Origin: Plutella xylostella | Taxonomy: Eukaryota; Arthropoda; Insecta; Lepidoptera; Plutellidae | NCBI RefSeq assembly: GCF_932276165.1 | Contig: NC_063984.1 | Span: 131,501-195,500, forward strand | Length of the DNA stretch: 64,000 nucleotides | Direction: 5' to 3' | Part shown: piece by piece, positions 19,456 to 31,178 of the stretch | Numbering within the stretch: position 1 is the stretch's first letter | How the letters are laid out: each line of letters begins with the position of its first letter | Program-made: the position numbers and the translations under genes | The notes under the pieces: model-generated | Databases searched by the model: none | The model's input: the letters and a program-made list of their open reading frames with translations, nothing else | What the model was told of the DNA's origin: nothing

Positions 19456-22360
19456 AAATAATGTAAAGCCTAACATAAAAAATGTTCACATATTTTATCA
19501 AAATGTCTGTAGTATTAATAATAAAAAGGATGAATTTGAATTATATATTAACTGTCTGAAGGACCAACCTATGTACGTTTGCATGACAGAGCACTTTCTA
19601 AATAAATTTTCAGCTCCACTTTTTAATATTAACAATTACCATATGGCCTCATATAATCACAGAGTGATTAAGTCTAGAGGTGGTTCTCTTATATTAGGTC
19701 ACCAAAGTTGTAAATTTGAAGAACTCGAAATTTGTAAAAAGTTTTATAAAATGGATTGCTTTGAAATCTGTGGCATAAAGGATAATGATACGAACTTACA
19801 TATCCTATGCTTGTACCGTACACCTTCTGACAAGAACTTCGACTGTTTTATGAATAAGTTGGAATCACTAATGGAACACTTTTTCAACAAGAGGGTCATC
19901 CTCGTGGGCGATTTTAACGTAGATCTTTTAGCGGATAGTAACCATAAGAATGACTTTTTGAATCTCTTGACTTGTTTTAATTTTAGACCGCTCATTGATG
20001 ATGTAACTTTTATTCGTAACAACTCACAATCGTGCATTGACAACGTATTGACAAACCTTCCTAATGATGACATACTGAATATTAAAATTGACCATAACAA
20101 TATGGCAGATGGCCACGCAGGTATCACAGCCACATACAAGACTTCAGCTTCTTCCGCCAGCCGCAATGGTAACAGTCAATATATTTACAAAGAGCAAAGA
20201 GTTTTCAGTACTAAAAATAATAATACTTTCAGGAGTAAAATTCAGAACCAAAACTGGAATTCGCTTGGCATAAACGGATTTTTACACAGATTCTCAGAAA
20301 TATTCAATTGCAGCTTTGTTAAGCGGACGAAGAAAATTCACCTGAATAAGGAAAACAAGATTCAGTGGATATCAAAAGGTTTAAGGGTTTCCAGCAAAAT
20401 GAAGCGTTTCTTAGGTTCCGGAAACCGAACCAATGATGAATCGGTATTACAATACAAGCACAGATACATTTCACTTTATCGTAAGGTTATACGGGCACTA
20501 AAAAAGAACACTGTCACGAAAGAACTTTCCAAATCAGAATTTTCATCAAAATCAATATGGAAAGTAATCAACAAACATCGGAACAAAGAAATACAAAAAG
20601 CAAAAGAAAAAATAATACTTAAAGAAGAAAATAGGATTATAGATGACCCTAAAATAATTGTAGACTTATTTAGTAAAGTTTTTGACAATAGTGAACAAGT
20701 AGTTACAGAAAATTTTAATACATCACATTCCATACTTATAGACAGCACAGATAGAGTAGAACAAAACATGCATCTTAAAACTGTCACATCAGAGGAGCTT
20801 ATAAAATTAGTAGCCAAAATGAAAAACAAGTGGTCATGTGGTTACGATGATATACCTATAAGCGTCATAAAGGAAAATATCGATATCTTGGCTGAACCAT
20901 TGGCTATCTTCTTTAACAACTGTATGGAACATATTATATTTCCAGAACAGTTAAAAATTGCTAAAATACTACCGATTTTTAAAAAAGGCTCTAGAACTGA
21001 CCCAAAAAAGTATAGACCGATCTCATTGCTACCAACCTTATCCAAACTGTATGAAAAACTACTCAAACACAGACTGATAGTACACTTAAATACCAACAAG
21101 GTATTAAACTATAGACAGTTTGGCTATCAGAAGGGAGTTGGTACAATAGATGCCATTGAGTCTCTTGTCGACGACACTATAAAAAAGCTGAACGATCGTA
21201 AGAAGGTGCTTGGTTTATTTCTAGATTTAAGTGCAGCTTTTGACACAGTCGACCACTCAATATTACTAACTAAATTAGAACACTACGGAGTAAGAGGACA
21301 AGCGTTTGACATATTTAAAAATTATTTACAAAATAGACATCAATTTGTTGAATTAAAATGTGACGACAACGGCACAGAAAGGGTTGTTAAGTCTAAAATG
21401 GTTAAGGTGACGAGAGGTGTTCCTCAGGGATCAATTCTGGGCCCAATCTTCTTCATCACCTTCACAAATGATCTCATCAGCTATATGTACCGAAATATCC
21501 CAAATATTGAATTAGTTTTATACGCAGATGATACAAACGCGGTACTGTATGCTGACGACCTTAACACACTGAATCAAAACGTTAGAGCAGCTCTCAGAGC
21601 TTTCGATACATGGTTCAGTAGCAACAATCTCCACTTGAACCCAAATAAAACTAGTGCTATTATCTTCAGAAACACAGCCAGAAATCATGATACGCTGGAT
21701 ATTGAGTTCAATGGAGATAAGATCGGTTTGGTTGAAGAAGTCAAGTTCTTAGGTGTTACCATTGACACATTCCTGAACTGGAAGCAGGAGCTTATATCAA
21801 TAGAGGGTTCAATTAGTTCAGCATGCTTTGCTATCAGAAGCTTAAGAGATGAGCTTAGCCTCGAACGTCTCAAAATGGTATACTTTGCATTAGTGGAGTC
21901 GAGGTTAAGATACAGCATAATGTTCTGGGGTCAAAGTCATTACTACAATATGAGGAAAGCGTTCGTAAGTCAAAAACGGGCCATACGAACAATGGTACGA
22001 ATTGCACCCTGGGTCTCCTGTAGAGAATTTTTTGTTAGGTTGGGCATCTTAACCGTCCCTTCCTTATACATTTTAGTACTTTTAACTTACCTCGCTAAAA
22101 ACTTGCCTAGGTATGAGTCAGCTGACGAGAGAACGACAAGAAACAAGTCGAGACGGAAAGAAATTCGTATTGAAATGTTGACGGCTAGACTGAAAATTGC
22201 GAAACACTGTGCGCGATACCAGGCAGTTTTCCTATATAACAAGCTTCCAATCGACTTAAAACAAATTGACAATGTCACAAGGTTTGAAAACGGTTTGCGT
22301 GCCTTCTTGTTGGAAAAGTGCTTCTACACATTAGATGAATATATCAATATGCATGATTGA
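19433..22360 (+). CDS. LINE ORF2 protein: endonuclease and reverse transcriptase
   Basis: 975 residues if read from the GTG at 19433. Endonuclease about 18-235: F-Y-Q-N-V-C-S near the start, V-G-D-F-N at 158-162, S-C-I-D-N-V-L-T at about 200, and D-G-H-A-G near 227 where family members carry S-D-H. Reverse transcriptase about 505-760: R-P-I-S-L-L-P at 528-534, F-L-D-L-S-A-A-F-D at 596-604, G-V-P-Q-G-S at 662-667, L-Y-A-D-D at 696-700, with a second Y-A-D-D six residues on. The C-terminal 200 residues are Arg/Lys-rich with no clear zinc finger. ORF2 is in the +1 frame relative to ORF1. The first in-frame ATG (residue 47) lies inside the endonuclease, so translation probably depends on re-initiation, a non-AUG start or slippage at the seven-T run (19440-19446). 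Confidence 0.85.
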   Translation: MKIFFAVENNVKPNIKNVHIFYQNVCSINNKKDEFELYINCLKDQPMYVCMTEHFLNKFSAPLFNINNYHMASYNHRVIKSRGGSLILGHQSCKFEELEICKKFYKMDCFEICGIKDNDTNLHILCLYRTPSDKNFDCFMNKLESLMEHFFNKRVILVGDFNVDLLADSNHKNDFLNLLTCFNFRPLIDDVTFIRNNSQSCIDNVLTNLPNDDILNIKIDHNNMADGHAGITATYKTSASSASRNGNSQYIYKEQRVFSTKNNNTFRSKIQNQNWNSLGINGFLHRFSEIFNCSFVKRTKKIHLNKENKIQWISKGLRVSSKMKRFLGSGNRTNDESVLQYKHRYISLYRKVIRALKKNTVTKELSKSEFSSKSIWKVINKHRNKEIQKAKEKIILKEENRIIDDPKIIVDLFSKVFDNSEQVVTENFNTSHSILIDSTDRVEQNMHLKTVTSEELIKLVAKMKNKWSCGYDDIPISVIKENIDILAEPLAIFFNNCMEHIIFPEQLKIAKILPIFKKGSRTDPKKYRPISLLPTLSKLYEKLLKHRLIVHLNTNKVLNYRQFGYQKGVGTIDAIESLVDDTIKKLNDRKKVLGLFLDLSAAFDTVDHSILLTKLEHYGVRGQAFDIFKNYLQNRHQFVELKCDDNGTERVVKSKMVKVTRGVPQGSILGPIFFITFTNDLISYMYRNIPNIELVLYADDTNAVLYADDLNTLNQNVRAALRAFDTWFSSNNLHLNPNKTSAIIFRNTARNHDTLDIEFNGDKIGLVEEVKFLGVTIDTFLNWKQELISIEGSISSACFAIRSLRDELSLERLKMVYFALVESRLRYSIMFWGQSHYYNMRKAFVSQKRAIRTMVRIAPWVSCREFFVRLGILTVPSLYILVLLTYLAKNLPRYESADERTTRNKSRRKEIRIEMLTARLKIAKHCARYQAVFLYNKLPIDLKQIDNVTRFENGLRAFLLEKCFYTLDEYINMHD

Positions 22361-22583
22361 TTTTGACATTTTAATTGTATTAACTTCATAATTATTATAA
22401 TTTATTTTTTTTATTTATTATTAATTTACTCTAATTTATAACTACAATTTATTTATTCAATACTATTAAGTGTAAATATGTACTGCATGCAACAATTTAT
22501 ATTTTAATTTTTCTTGATTTAGTTTTTAGTTGTAAGTATTTTTAAGTGACATTCAGATACAATTTATTATTGTGAATTGAATA

Positions 22584-22585
<2 letters not shown>

Positions 22586-22617
<32 letters not shown>
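22586..22617 (+). repeat. (TGAT)n tail of the LINE
   Basis: Eight TGAT units follow an AATAAA. This is the simple-repeat 3' end of the retrotransposon, probably made at reverse transcription. Confidence 0.9.
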
Positions 22618-22618
<1 letters not shown>

Positions 22619-22623
22619 ACAGG

Positions 22624-25320
22624 TAAATTATGAAAATTACGTGAGCACCTGAGCCTATGTTGTTTGTCTTGTGACTAAGTGTAAATTCAGTATTTGTGTT
22701 GCCGACATAGCGAAGGTAATTCATTTATATCATGATAGGCGTGAGGGCCCCAAGTGCTCATAAAAAGGACATAAAACAAATGTACGCAAATAAAATATCA
22801 CGTGAAAGTGTCCACGTACAGATTCAAATTAGCGTGTTTTACATACATTTGTTACATGAGACGTTTGTGGAAATTAGATTTTTACATATTTTATCCGAGC
22901 GGAAATATCTGGTATAGGTACATTTTTTTGTGATCTTACGTAAATTTAAGGTTAGATAAATGAGTTCTTACATACCTATGCCGGATATTGGTTTTGCTGA
23001 CAGTACGTTTTATGTTTTGTTGTTTATAATTTAGCCTCTTTTTCGACTTATTATACACCTTCTTACATTACTTGTCAAGACTCTCCGTATCCTGTCCCCA
23101 GCACGATCGAGAATGAACTTGGAATGAACAACTATGATAACTAATTAATTAGGAATTGGGTTTACTTTAATATATTATGCATATGCTACATGCGTTTATT
23201 AATTTTAAGGTAAATATTCTATACATTATTAGGTAGGTACTTACACTTCTACGATTCATTTATTTATCGGAGGATATCGTCATATAAGTCATTGTCAATT
23301 TGATTAGGCTGTGCACCTCAGTCCCTCGCTAGATCCTCTCTCCGTTACCTACTATTTGAACCTCATACAATAATTATAATGAAAGTAAACAAAATGATTC
23401 CATGAATATCTGTTTGTAAAACATAATGTCATTATATTTAACGACGGGGCAGTGGTAGTTAAGTATTGTGTCAGAGTGTTGAGATCGTCACGGCGGCCGA
23501 GGGACACTTTACGAGTTCAGTGAAGTCTACCCCCCGCCCCCCGCCCCCGCCCCGCCGGAGTCTCGTAAATCATCAGCAGGTACCCGCGACCATGACTCCT
23601 CCGGTTGGTACTCGTAATGTCATTGATAATTTATTGCGCGCTGTCACTTCTCGCTATTAACGCTAATTGACACCTGTTTCAGGTGCCCCAACTTTACAGG
23701 AAGCATAAATTATGGTGATTGAAACATTTGAACATAAAAAAGTGGACTGGTAATATTATACTGACTTCAGTCAGACTTTAACAGTCTAATTATTCGTCCA
23801 AACCAAGACTGAGTTTGGTTTGTCATAAGTAATTACTTCGATAAGGATATTGCTTAGTGTGAGTATCCCTGCTGTTAATATAAATTACCGTCACAGCATT
23901 TTTTTAATAAAAATTATAATATATAATGTTGAATACGTTCGGAATATTTAGAAACATGGCTTCCTCTTGTATGACTTCATACATGAAGCAGTGGCAGTGG
24001 GTAGGTGAGTCGATGCCGCCCGCAGCTACCTAAGTTTTTAATCTCGCTCGCGGCACACGTCTCGTTTATTTTTCACGCCGAGGACGAGACAGGAATTTAT
24101 ATTATTCATAAGGAAAATGAATTTGTGCAATTTCGCTCGTCACAAGGGCGCGTGAGATATCGCGGCAGTTAGCGGCCGCCGCCGACACAAACTCCACCGT
24201 TTTTGTAAAAGTCACCCTCCTGCCATCATTCTGCGAACGTGAAACACGCTGTCTATGGCTTTATGACCTGATTATTTATTGCAAAAGCTTAGCAATCTAA
24301 GGGTGCTTTAGATACGCTATGTACATAAATTTCACTGTGATTATAAGGCTGGTTTAAATTTTTCACATTTCTACTTAGTTAATAATGAGGAACATCGTTA
24401 TGAATATTGTAAGAAACTGGGGCCTGCAGCGGCGCGGCCGGGCGGCGGCCTCCTCGCGTGGCGCGTATCGCCGCGATCAGCCCGCCTCAGACACCGCGCT
24501 TGTTTGTGTTGGCCCGAGCTTATCTGATATTCAATTACATGCTACGGAAACGCTCTGCTCATAAACAAGACCTTGCCTGGGAAATACCAACAGCGCTGAA
24601 AAGGCCAATGGGGCGCTCACTTGCAAAATTAAACTGCAATATCTAAGTTTACAGAACTCGTAATGGTAATCTTTATTACGGCACCTCGAGCCCGGGCTCG
24701 TGCAGAGATATACCTAGAGACAAGGGACCGCTGAGTGCGCAGCTCGATCTGGTCGCATCAGCCGTTATAAACCCGGCGGCTTATCCCGCACTAAGCCACA
24801 AACCCGCTGACATTTGAAAGCGCATACGATTCCACGTATCTGTAAAAATGCAGAGCAGACAATTTGGTGGCGCGCTGCTGCAGCCGTGACGGCGCCGCAT
24901 TAGCATGAGGTGGCGGCGGCGGAGGCGGCGCGGAGCCATCCAGGATTATCAACAACATGTTTTTGGTAAACTCATGTGACATAGATGTGAGATTAAGAAT
25001 TGGTTTTTAACCATTTTTAAAAGATATAGTAAAGTTAAGACTAACAAAATAATTGTCTTGAAATGATTCTCTCGGTGTAAGTATAAGTACTTACAACTTC
25101 TGCAACACCTGTCTATCCGACAAATTATACAAATCCTTTATATCATCGTGCGATGCAAGCTTCCACATTCACACAATCACAATGGTGGTATGATTTAGCG
25201 AGCCCCAGCAGACGGCATCGCTCGCAGCGCTCGATGCAGCGGCTGCATGTGCATAATGAGCGGTAACGAGTGGCATTGTCGCGGCGTGCAGCGCTGCACC
25301 TGACCGTCGAGCGCCGCGCC
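22624..25320. other. Non-coding stretch, no feature supported
   Basis: AT-rich with a CCCCGCC patch at 23530-23555, a GC patch at 24425-24480, and a 14-bp perfect palindrome CGAGCCCGGGCTCG at about 24688-24701. Nothing else was recognised. Confidence 0.4.
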
Positions 25321-25347
25321 GCTGCCGCCGCCGCCGCCGCCTCCGCC
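25321..25347 (-). repeat. (CCG)n microsatellite
   Basis: About seven CCG units with one CT interruption. The minus strand reads poly-alanine inside an unsupported frame. Confidence 0.8.
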
Positions 25348-26131
25348 GGGAGCCGACCGACCTGATGCTCCGTAATGAATGCAGACCGGATCACGCGGCG
25401 CCCTCGCTGTCGGCCTAGTGCGAGAGGACCTAGGCTAAGTAAGTACCTACATACTACATATTTGTTGAAGTACTTACTTACGTAGTGAGAATAGTGTTCA
25501 GTTTTTATATCCAGCCATCCACACAAACATATATGTATAGACGTCTTAATTACTTTACAAACATTATAAACAGTATAAAATTATATTTTTATCCATTTGT
25601 AAATAGGCTGTTTGATCCACAAACCTATGCCACATCGCGGAGCCCGAAAAAAAAAGAAAAAGAAAAACAACGGTTTTGGCGGCGTCGGAAAGTGATGTGC
25701 ATATTAAAATAAGACGTATTATTGTATCAATTATAGGCTTTTGCATGCGGAAAGTGATATTTGTGCCTAAAGTGGCCTAAACACAAGTGTATTCGCATAT
25801 TATCAATGTAAGAACATAATATCTAATAATTAACAAACCCTATTTTTGCTTCTCATCCGTTCTGTTTTTCAGTACTTATCACATTTATCATAGGTACTTA
25901 ATTTTTTAATTCGGCAGTGGCGAGTTCACTTCACATAGAGCAATAAATTATACCTACCTTACACAAACCGCGGCATAAAAACTTATCTTTAAATTAACCG
26001 ATAGGCACGTTACGCGGTCTTGTAAGGTAATGTACACCACGTTTACCCCATCACTTACTATCAGTTCTTTGACAGATTTCATTGGGTGTATCTCGTGAAA
26101 ACGCTGCAGGTGAACAATGCACGTGCAACTA
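25348..26131. other. Non-coding stretch, no feature supported
   Basis: AT-rich, with an AAAAAGAAAAAGAAAAA run at about 25647-25669. No gene is supported. Confidence 0.45.

Positions 26132-26163
<32 letters not shown>
26132..26163 (+). repeat. (GCG)n microsatellite, longest in the window
   Basis: About 32 bp of uninterrupted GCG units, slightly longer than the (CGG)10 tract at 1678. Confidence 0.9.
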
Positions 26164-27803
26164 TCCAGTGCGCTATTCTGTACACGAAGCCCTTGACGCT
26201 AGCGCAAGGGTCAGGTAAACTGACAAATTTATGTTCTCTCCATAAGACCATAAGTACGCCGTAAGTACCATTATTATAAAGTTTGATAAATATGTATATA
26301 TACCACCGTATTTATAAAACTTACAAAAGGTCTGATAAATTGATTATGAGCTTCACAAATCGGTGAAAAACAAGCGAGTTTTTAATTCTTTACTTTTGAC
26401 CCTTGAATATCACTGAAAAATAATAAAAATCAATAAAGTATCAGCGAGAGGGTCTAATGAGGCCCGCTAGGCTAACTTTCCCCACTGAAATCTGTTCCAC
26501 TTTGCAAGCCTCTAGCAAACTGACTGAAGTTGTCTGTGATGTGTAGGTATATACAGATACCACTTTTGCAACATTCTGAACTTATATAGGTACACACATA
26601 CATTGCAGCGTTCGCCTACCGCATCCCATATCGCGGTGGAGGACTTGTTGCAGAATAGCGGCGCGGCTCGTGGCTCGGTATTCCGCGGACGTACCATTTC
26701 CTACAACTTTGAAGTTTAAAGTGGTTCATCGATTACCTGACCCTAACGTCTCTTTTTATTTTATTTTTATGAAACGTGGAAAGTATCTGGAGTAACCGGA
26801 TTTTATTTAGCGCTGCAGTTTGCTATGCTAAGCAGCGCCGAGGCGCTTTTTCAATATTCAGCACCTTACAGGTAAAATTGGAAACAGGAAAGTTAAATTG
26901 GACGAAGTTGTGATGAACACTGTTGGGTTACAGTACAGACACATAGACTTTCGTAGGCACCTATTGCCAAACTTTAAAAAAAAGTATAACATTTGGCAGC
27001 TAAAACTTACCCCCATTTATAGTGATAGGTAGATAGATCAATCAGAAAGAATGCCTTTTATACAGATACATGAGGCGGGGTGAGAGGTGCTAATCCTAAT
27101 GCAGTGTGTGAACTGTGAAGGCTGCTCCGGCAGTAGGGCAGAGGGCCGGCCGCCTCGACGAAGGCTGAGGAAATTGCACTAACTAACGAAGCGGCATTAG
27201 TTCCCGCCCCGGCCGCGCGCGCGGGGTCGCTGGGCGGCGCGGCTCGCGGTGATACCATCGCGAGTGTGGCGCTGATTGAGTTATTACCACCTGCGTGCAC
27301 GTGAGCATCAGCACGGGGGAACATCACACCAGGTACGTATTGCTTTTTACTATTATACGATTTTACAAGGTGTTCATTTTATGTCTATTGCAAATGTTAA
27401 TAGTATCACCCATTGTGTCTGTTCACTTGCTACTCGTAAAATCCGCCTATGAAATTATATTATAACCATCAAGTTACAACCATCAGGTTACTTACTTTTC
27501 ATTATGATAACGCTTTTACGCAAATAACGAGCACAACACTAGGAAACTGTCAACTCTCGGCATACTGTCTACCGACCCCATAACTACTTCAAAATCTGAC
27601 ACGCCGCCGCCGCCCCGCTGCCGCTGCCGCAATCTCAGGCGGCGGCGTACAGTTTGGCTACTGGGATGCAACCAAAATACCGGTTTGAGTGTGGTTCTAG
27701 GTCCGAGGCGCCGAGTATACGGAGTAGCAGGTTCTTCAATATATGGACACTTTCACTTTATAATTTAATGAAACTCTCTCCAATATTTGCATTTAGGCGT
27801 CAT
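26164..27803. other. Non-coding stretch, no feature supported
   Basis: AT-rich with GC patches at 27130-27300 and 27600-27650. An open frame (minus strand, about 27058-27327) is Ala/Ser-rich because of the GC patch and has no domain signature. Confidence 0.4.
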
Positions 27804-27885
27804 GCAGTCGTGGCCGAGTGGTTAAGGCGTCTGACTCGAAATCAGATTCCCTCTGGGAGCGTAGGTTCGAATCCTACCGGCTGCG
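27804..27885 (+). tRNA. tRNA-Ser (anticodon CGA)
   Basis: 82 nt. Acceptor GCAGTCG pairs with CGGCTGC (one G-U pair), with discriminator G. A box TGGCCGAGTGG, anticodon loop CTCGAAA (CGA), long class-II variable arm TCCCTCTGGGAG, and B box GGTTCGAATCC. No CCA is encoded, as expected in eukaryotes, and there is a T run just downstream (GTTTTAAAACTTTTG). It reads UCG codons. It differs from the three AGA copies nearby at three positions, including the anticodon base. Confidence 0.95.
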
Positions 27886-28475
27886 GTTTTAAAACTTTTG
27901 TAAACTGAATATTATGCGAACTCGGTATAAAGAATTTACGTATATGTACGTTTTAAAACACTACACTGTTTTAACGGTATTTTTAATTAAAATTTGATAC
28001 TCAAACTTTTTGTGCTCATGTTAAAAATTTACCATTGTTGTGTTTGGAGGTTTCGTTGCGCCGTTGATGAATACAAATATGTTTTAATCAACGCACTTTT
28101 GAATTTAATTTGACAACATTTTGACAAAGCGGCTCAGATTTTTTTATGGATGGGCAAAGCATTTTTCTTTTTCTTAGCGTGATGGTGATGATGAACACTA
28201 ACCCTGTACATAATCTGTACAAGAAAGTAATTAGAGTCATAGTAATAATGAAGCTAATATTATTACTTATTACATTTTCACTGGAAACAGCATCCTTAAT
28301 CATCTTGTCATCATCATCATCATTAATTCTGGCATCCAGATGTTTTTTGTCACCGGTACAATTGCCCAGAAACCATCAGAATGAGTGTGGTATAAGGTAT
28401 AAGCCGAAATGGAGTACTCAGGAGTTCATTCTTGACCACTGGTCATTCTTAACTTCTTTTGTCTGGTCTTTATCT
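27886..28475. other. Non-coding spacer after tRNA-Ser(CGA)
   Basis: AT-rich. An open frame at 28146-28550 has short hydrophobic runs but no recognised domain, overlaps a foldback arm, and was not called. Confidence 0.45.
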
Positions 28476-29348
28476 ATGCCGCAGGCATTTTGTAAGATCT
28501 CGCCGTTTACATACGGCGTCGTCAGTTTACAAACGCTCGCTGTTTTTTAATATGCCGAAGGCAAAATGTATATTGCCGTGTCATTTTATAATATGCCACA
28601 ACATTTCATTGACAATCCATACGCCGTTTACATAATGCCGCGGCAAATTGAAGGATTTGGTTCTGGTTCTTACCACGCGCGGCGCTGTTGCTCACCACAA
28701 CAAAAATGGCGTCATGTTGTGGTTCTGTGACTCAATAAATACTCAAAACACTGCAAATATTACGAGTGTAGAAGCATTTTCACCAAATAATTGTGACTTT
28801 AAAGTCATTTATTATAGTGCAGGAGCAGTAAAAAGGCCGTAGACCAACGACAATTTTTTGAGGTTATCCCGCACCTAAAAGCTACTACATTATCCATAGA
28901 TCGCGGTGTACGGAGGACACATGCAGGATATTAATTTGGAGCTTCATAAATTGTCTAGTAAAGGGTTTAGCGTTTTCCAAAATTTTGTGCATTCGGGGTC
29001 CAGTGTTTGTTTTAATCTGGAAATGCCTAGTTTTATTATTCTGTATAAATAACTACGTTTTTTATTTAAATGTATCTTTTTATTAAATATTTAAACTTAT
29101 GTAGTACCTGCTAAGGAACTTTAGAAAACAAAAGTAAAAAGTCTTACTTGAAATTCTGAAATAAAGTCAGATTTTTCCATTTCTTCAAAGTTCAAACTAT
29201 TTTATATATGTTTATATATGTTTTAACATGGTCACCCTAAAACTGCAATTAACGTCAAAATCAGAACGATTAAACGAGTTATCAATATGCCTTCGGCAAA
29301 TTACAAAACAGCGAGCGTTCAGCGAGATCTTACAAAATGCCTGCGACA
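28476..29348. mobile_element. Foldback element, about 0.87 kb, with GCC-GGC motifs
   Basis: The left arm at 28476-28562 (ATGCCGCAGGCATTTTGTAA, then GATCTCGC, then AACGCTCGCTGTTTT, then ATGCCGAAGGC) is matched in reverse complement by 29285-29348. The left arm carries about 25 extra bases (CGCCGTTTACATACGGCG region). The interior repeats short palindromic words such as TGCCGAAGGCA and TGCCGCGGCA. No ORF was found. Outer borders and target duplication are not resolved, so the element could be longer. Confidence 0.6.
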
Positions 29349-29562
29349 TCTATACTTATATCCATTTCAGAGGACAAATTTAAAAAATAGTGTTACCCCA
29401 CCAACAGCGTTTGGAAGGTCAATACAACACCAATATCAGAGTCACGAGCACAAGTTTCGAACCTCCGTTAACGTTGCGTATCGTCAACTGTCACTGTCAA
29501 AATGTAAGGCAAAGTTCGTTCCAAAAGTGATATTTGTTTTTTCCATATGTTAATAGGTGGAA

Positions 29563-29668
29563 TTTCACCAAACGCTAAACGTATTTAGTAGCCTGTCATA
29601 CTTCTGTCAGTTAGTACAAAATGTATTTAAAATTTTATTTAAATACGTTTAGCGTTTGGTAAAAGTGA
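29563..29668. mobile_element. 106-bp palindromic MITE-like unit
   Basis: The arm TTTCACCAAACGCTAAACGT... (29563-29587) and its complement TAAATACGTTTAGCGTTTGG... (29640-29668) are nearly perfect over 25 bp, with a 52-bp loop. There is no coding capacity. It lies between the larger foldback and a tRNA gene. Confidence 0.65.
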
Positions 29669-29838
29669 CCCTTCATGTAGATTCGAAAATAGTATCGAAT
29701 CCTGTGCTCGCTGCACAGGTCAATACAAACACAACACCAATATCGATTGCGTATACGAGTATGTAGGTATTATGAGTGAAAGTTGTTTTGTATCTCTTCA
29801 TTTTTATTTCGTACCTCACATTCGTACTTACGTATGTA

Positions 29839-29920
29839 GCAGTCGTGGCCGAGCGGTTAAGGCGTCTGACTAGAAATCAGATTCCCTCTGGGAGCGTAGG
29901 TTCGAATCCTACCGACTGCG
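29839..29920 (+). tRNA. tRNA-Ser (anticodon AGA), copy 1
   Basis: 82 nt. Acceptor GCAGTCG pairs perfectly with CGACTGC, discriminator G. A box TGGCCGAGCGG, anticodon loop CTAGAAA (AGA; the A would be edited to inosine), long variable arm, and B box GGTTCGAATCC. A T run follows at about 29930. It is identical to the copies at 32305 and 32775. Confidence 0.95.
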
Positions 29921-30328
29921 ATAAGTATTTATTTTTTATAAATTAATCTCCGTGCTCAGTTTTGATGGAAATTTTTTGAAGCAACCATTGCCCAATTAAT
30001 TAATTATCTCTTTGGTTAACAATATGACTTTTCTCACACGGTTTAATATATTTAAAATTATTTACTTACATTTTTTATTATTATTTAAGTCTTCTATGAC
30101 TTGTAATAATGAATTTAAATATTATTTTTTAACTGGTTTAGTTATTATGTATTATAGACAATTCGTGTAAACAGTGTTGTTACTTGTTATCATTCATTAT
30201 GTTGTGTTCGGAAAATGTAAACTCATTGTGTAAATATGACAGGTGTTCGTTTGATTGTTTATTTGAGTTTCGAAGTGGCGGTCGGTGAAGAGACTTCAAT
30301 CAATTAAAACTTTGGCAAATGTGGATGT
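29921..30328. other. Non-coding AT-rich spacer
   Basis: Nothing recognised between the tRNA gene and the CGG tract. Confidence 0.45.
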
Positions 30329-30353
30329 GGCGGCGGCGGCGGCGGCGGCGGCC
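30329..30353 (+). repeat. (CGG)n microsatellite
   Basis: About eight CGG units in AT-rich flanks. Confidence 0.85.
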
Positions 30354-31147
30354 AGCTGCGATTAGTCTGGCTTAATGATTCGACTGTAGGTTAATGTAGG
30401 GACTACTAGGGACGCGGCGATGTTAGGATGTCTATCCATTGTGAACAAAACAGTAGGAAAATGCAATAATACTTATATACGAGAAAGTGAGATCTGACTA
30501 TTTGAGCGTACTTTTGAGTCATGCTCACGACTTCATAAAGTGCGATTAACAAAAGTAATTTGCCATGTTTATAGCTTGACAACACCTATAATTCGTCGCT
30601 TAGCGAGCAATCAAACTGCAGTGAAAGATTAATTCCGCTGCAAACTAGTTACTCGGCCGCCGCCGTAAGCCAGGCCGGCGCCATTAAATCTTTCGTAATG
30701 TTGGAACTAGGATCGTAATAATAAGTACAAATACTAAAATAAGGGACGATGCCCGTGGGCCCAGGAAATAACCGATTTCATAAATACTTCATAAATGTAT
30801 CGTTTCGCAGTGAATTATTGAAACAGTCTTAATTGAGCCGTGATGTAGCCGATAGTATAGGTGTGGTACATGACAAGTTTGGACTCGGTGACTAAGTGGC
30901 AAAAATATATTACTTAAGTATATACTTATAGTGGAGAAGGAAATCGTATAAGTACTTATGACATGTCCCGATAAAACGCGTAGATCGCAATGTCATAATG
31001 TTAGTTATATCAAAAAATCTAATTACATTATATGCACCTTAAAATTATAAGTCTATACATATATTATACGCACCATGTTATAAAAGTATATTGTTTATGT
31101 TCTCAGGCTTTATGTGGTGTTGTGTTGCATGGTCTGTTGCCAGTCCC

Positions 31148-31178
31148 CGCCGCCGCCGCCACCGCCGCCGCCGCCGCT
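31148..31178 (-). repeat. (CCG)n microsatellite, one interruption
   Basis: About ten CCG units with a single CCA. The flanks 30354-31147 and 31179-31915 show no gene I can support; a CCGG-rich patch lies at 31822-31865. Confidence 0.85.

Larger units (their letters stand above)
17568..22623 (+). mobile_element. Full-length-looking non-LTR retrotransposon (CR1/L2-like group), both ORFs open
   Basis: Candidate target-site duplication TTACAGG at 17568-17574 and 22617-22623 bounds a 5042-bp insert (17575-22616). Layout: 5' UTR of about 670 bp, ORF1 (18244-19455), overlapping ORF2 (19433-22360), AT-rich 3' UTR, AATAAA, then a (TGAT)n tail (22586-22617). Reverse-transcriptase phrases F-L-D-L-S-A-A-F-D-T-V-D-H and G-V-P-Q-G-S-I-L-G-P fit the CR1/L2/Daphne side of the LINE tree; the exact clade needs a tree. 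No stops or frameshifts interrupt either ORF, so it may be young or still active. The duplication is only 7 bp, so the 5' border is less certain than the 3' border. Confidence 0.85.

Noticed and set aside
25143..25526. Minus-strand 127-residue frame with a Cys-rich end and poly-alanine
   Set aside because: Poly-alanine comes from the (CCG)n tract and the cysteines from GCA-rich sequence; no signal peptide, splice sites or family motif.
27654..27908. Open frame running through the tRNA-Ser(CGA) gene
   Set aside because: It reads through a complete tRNA gene, which explains the sequence better.
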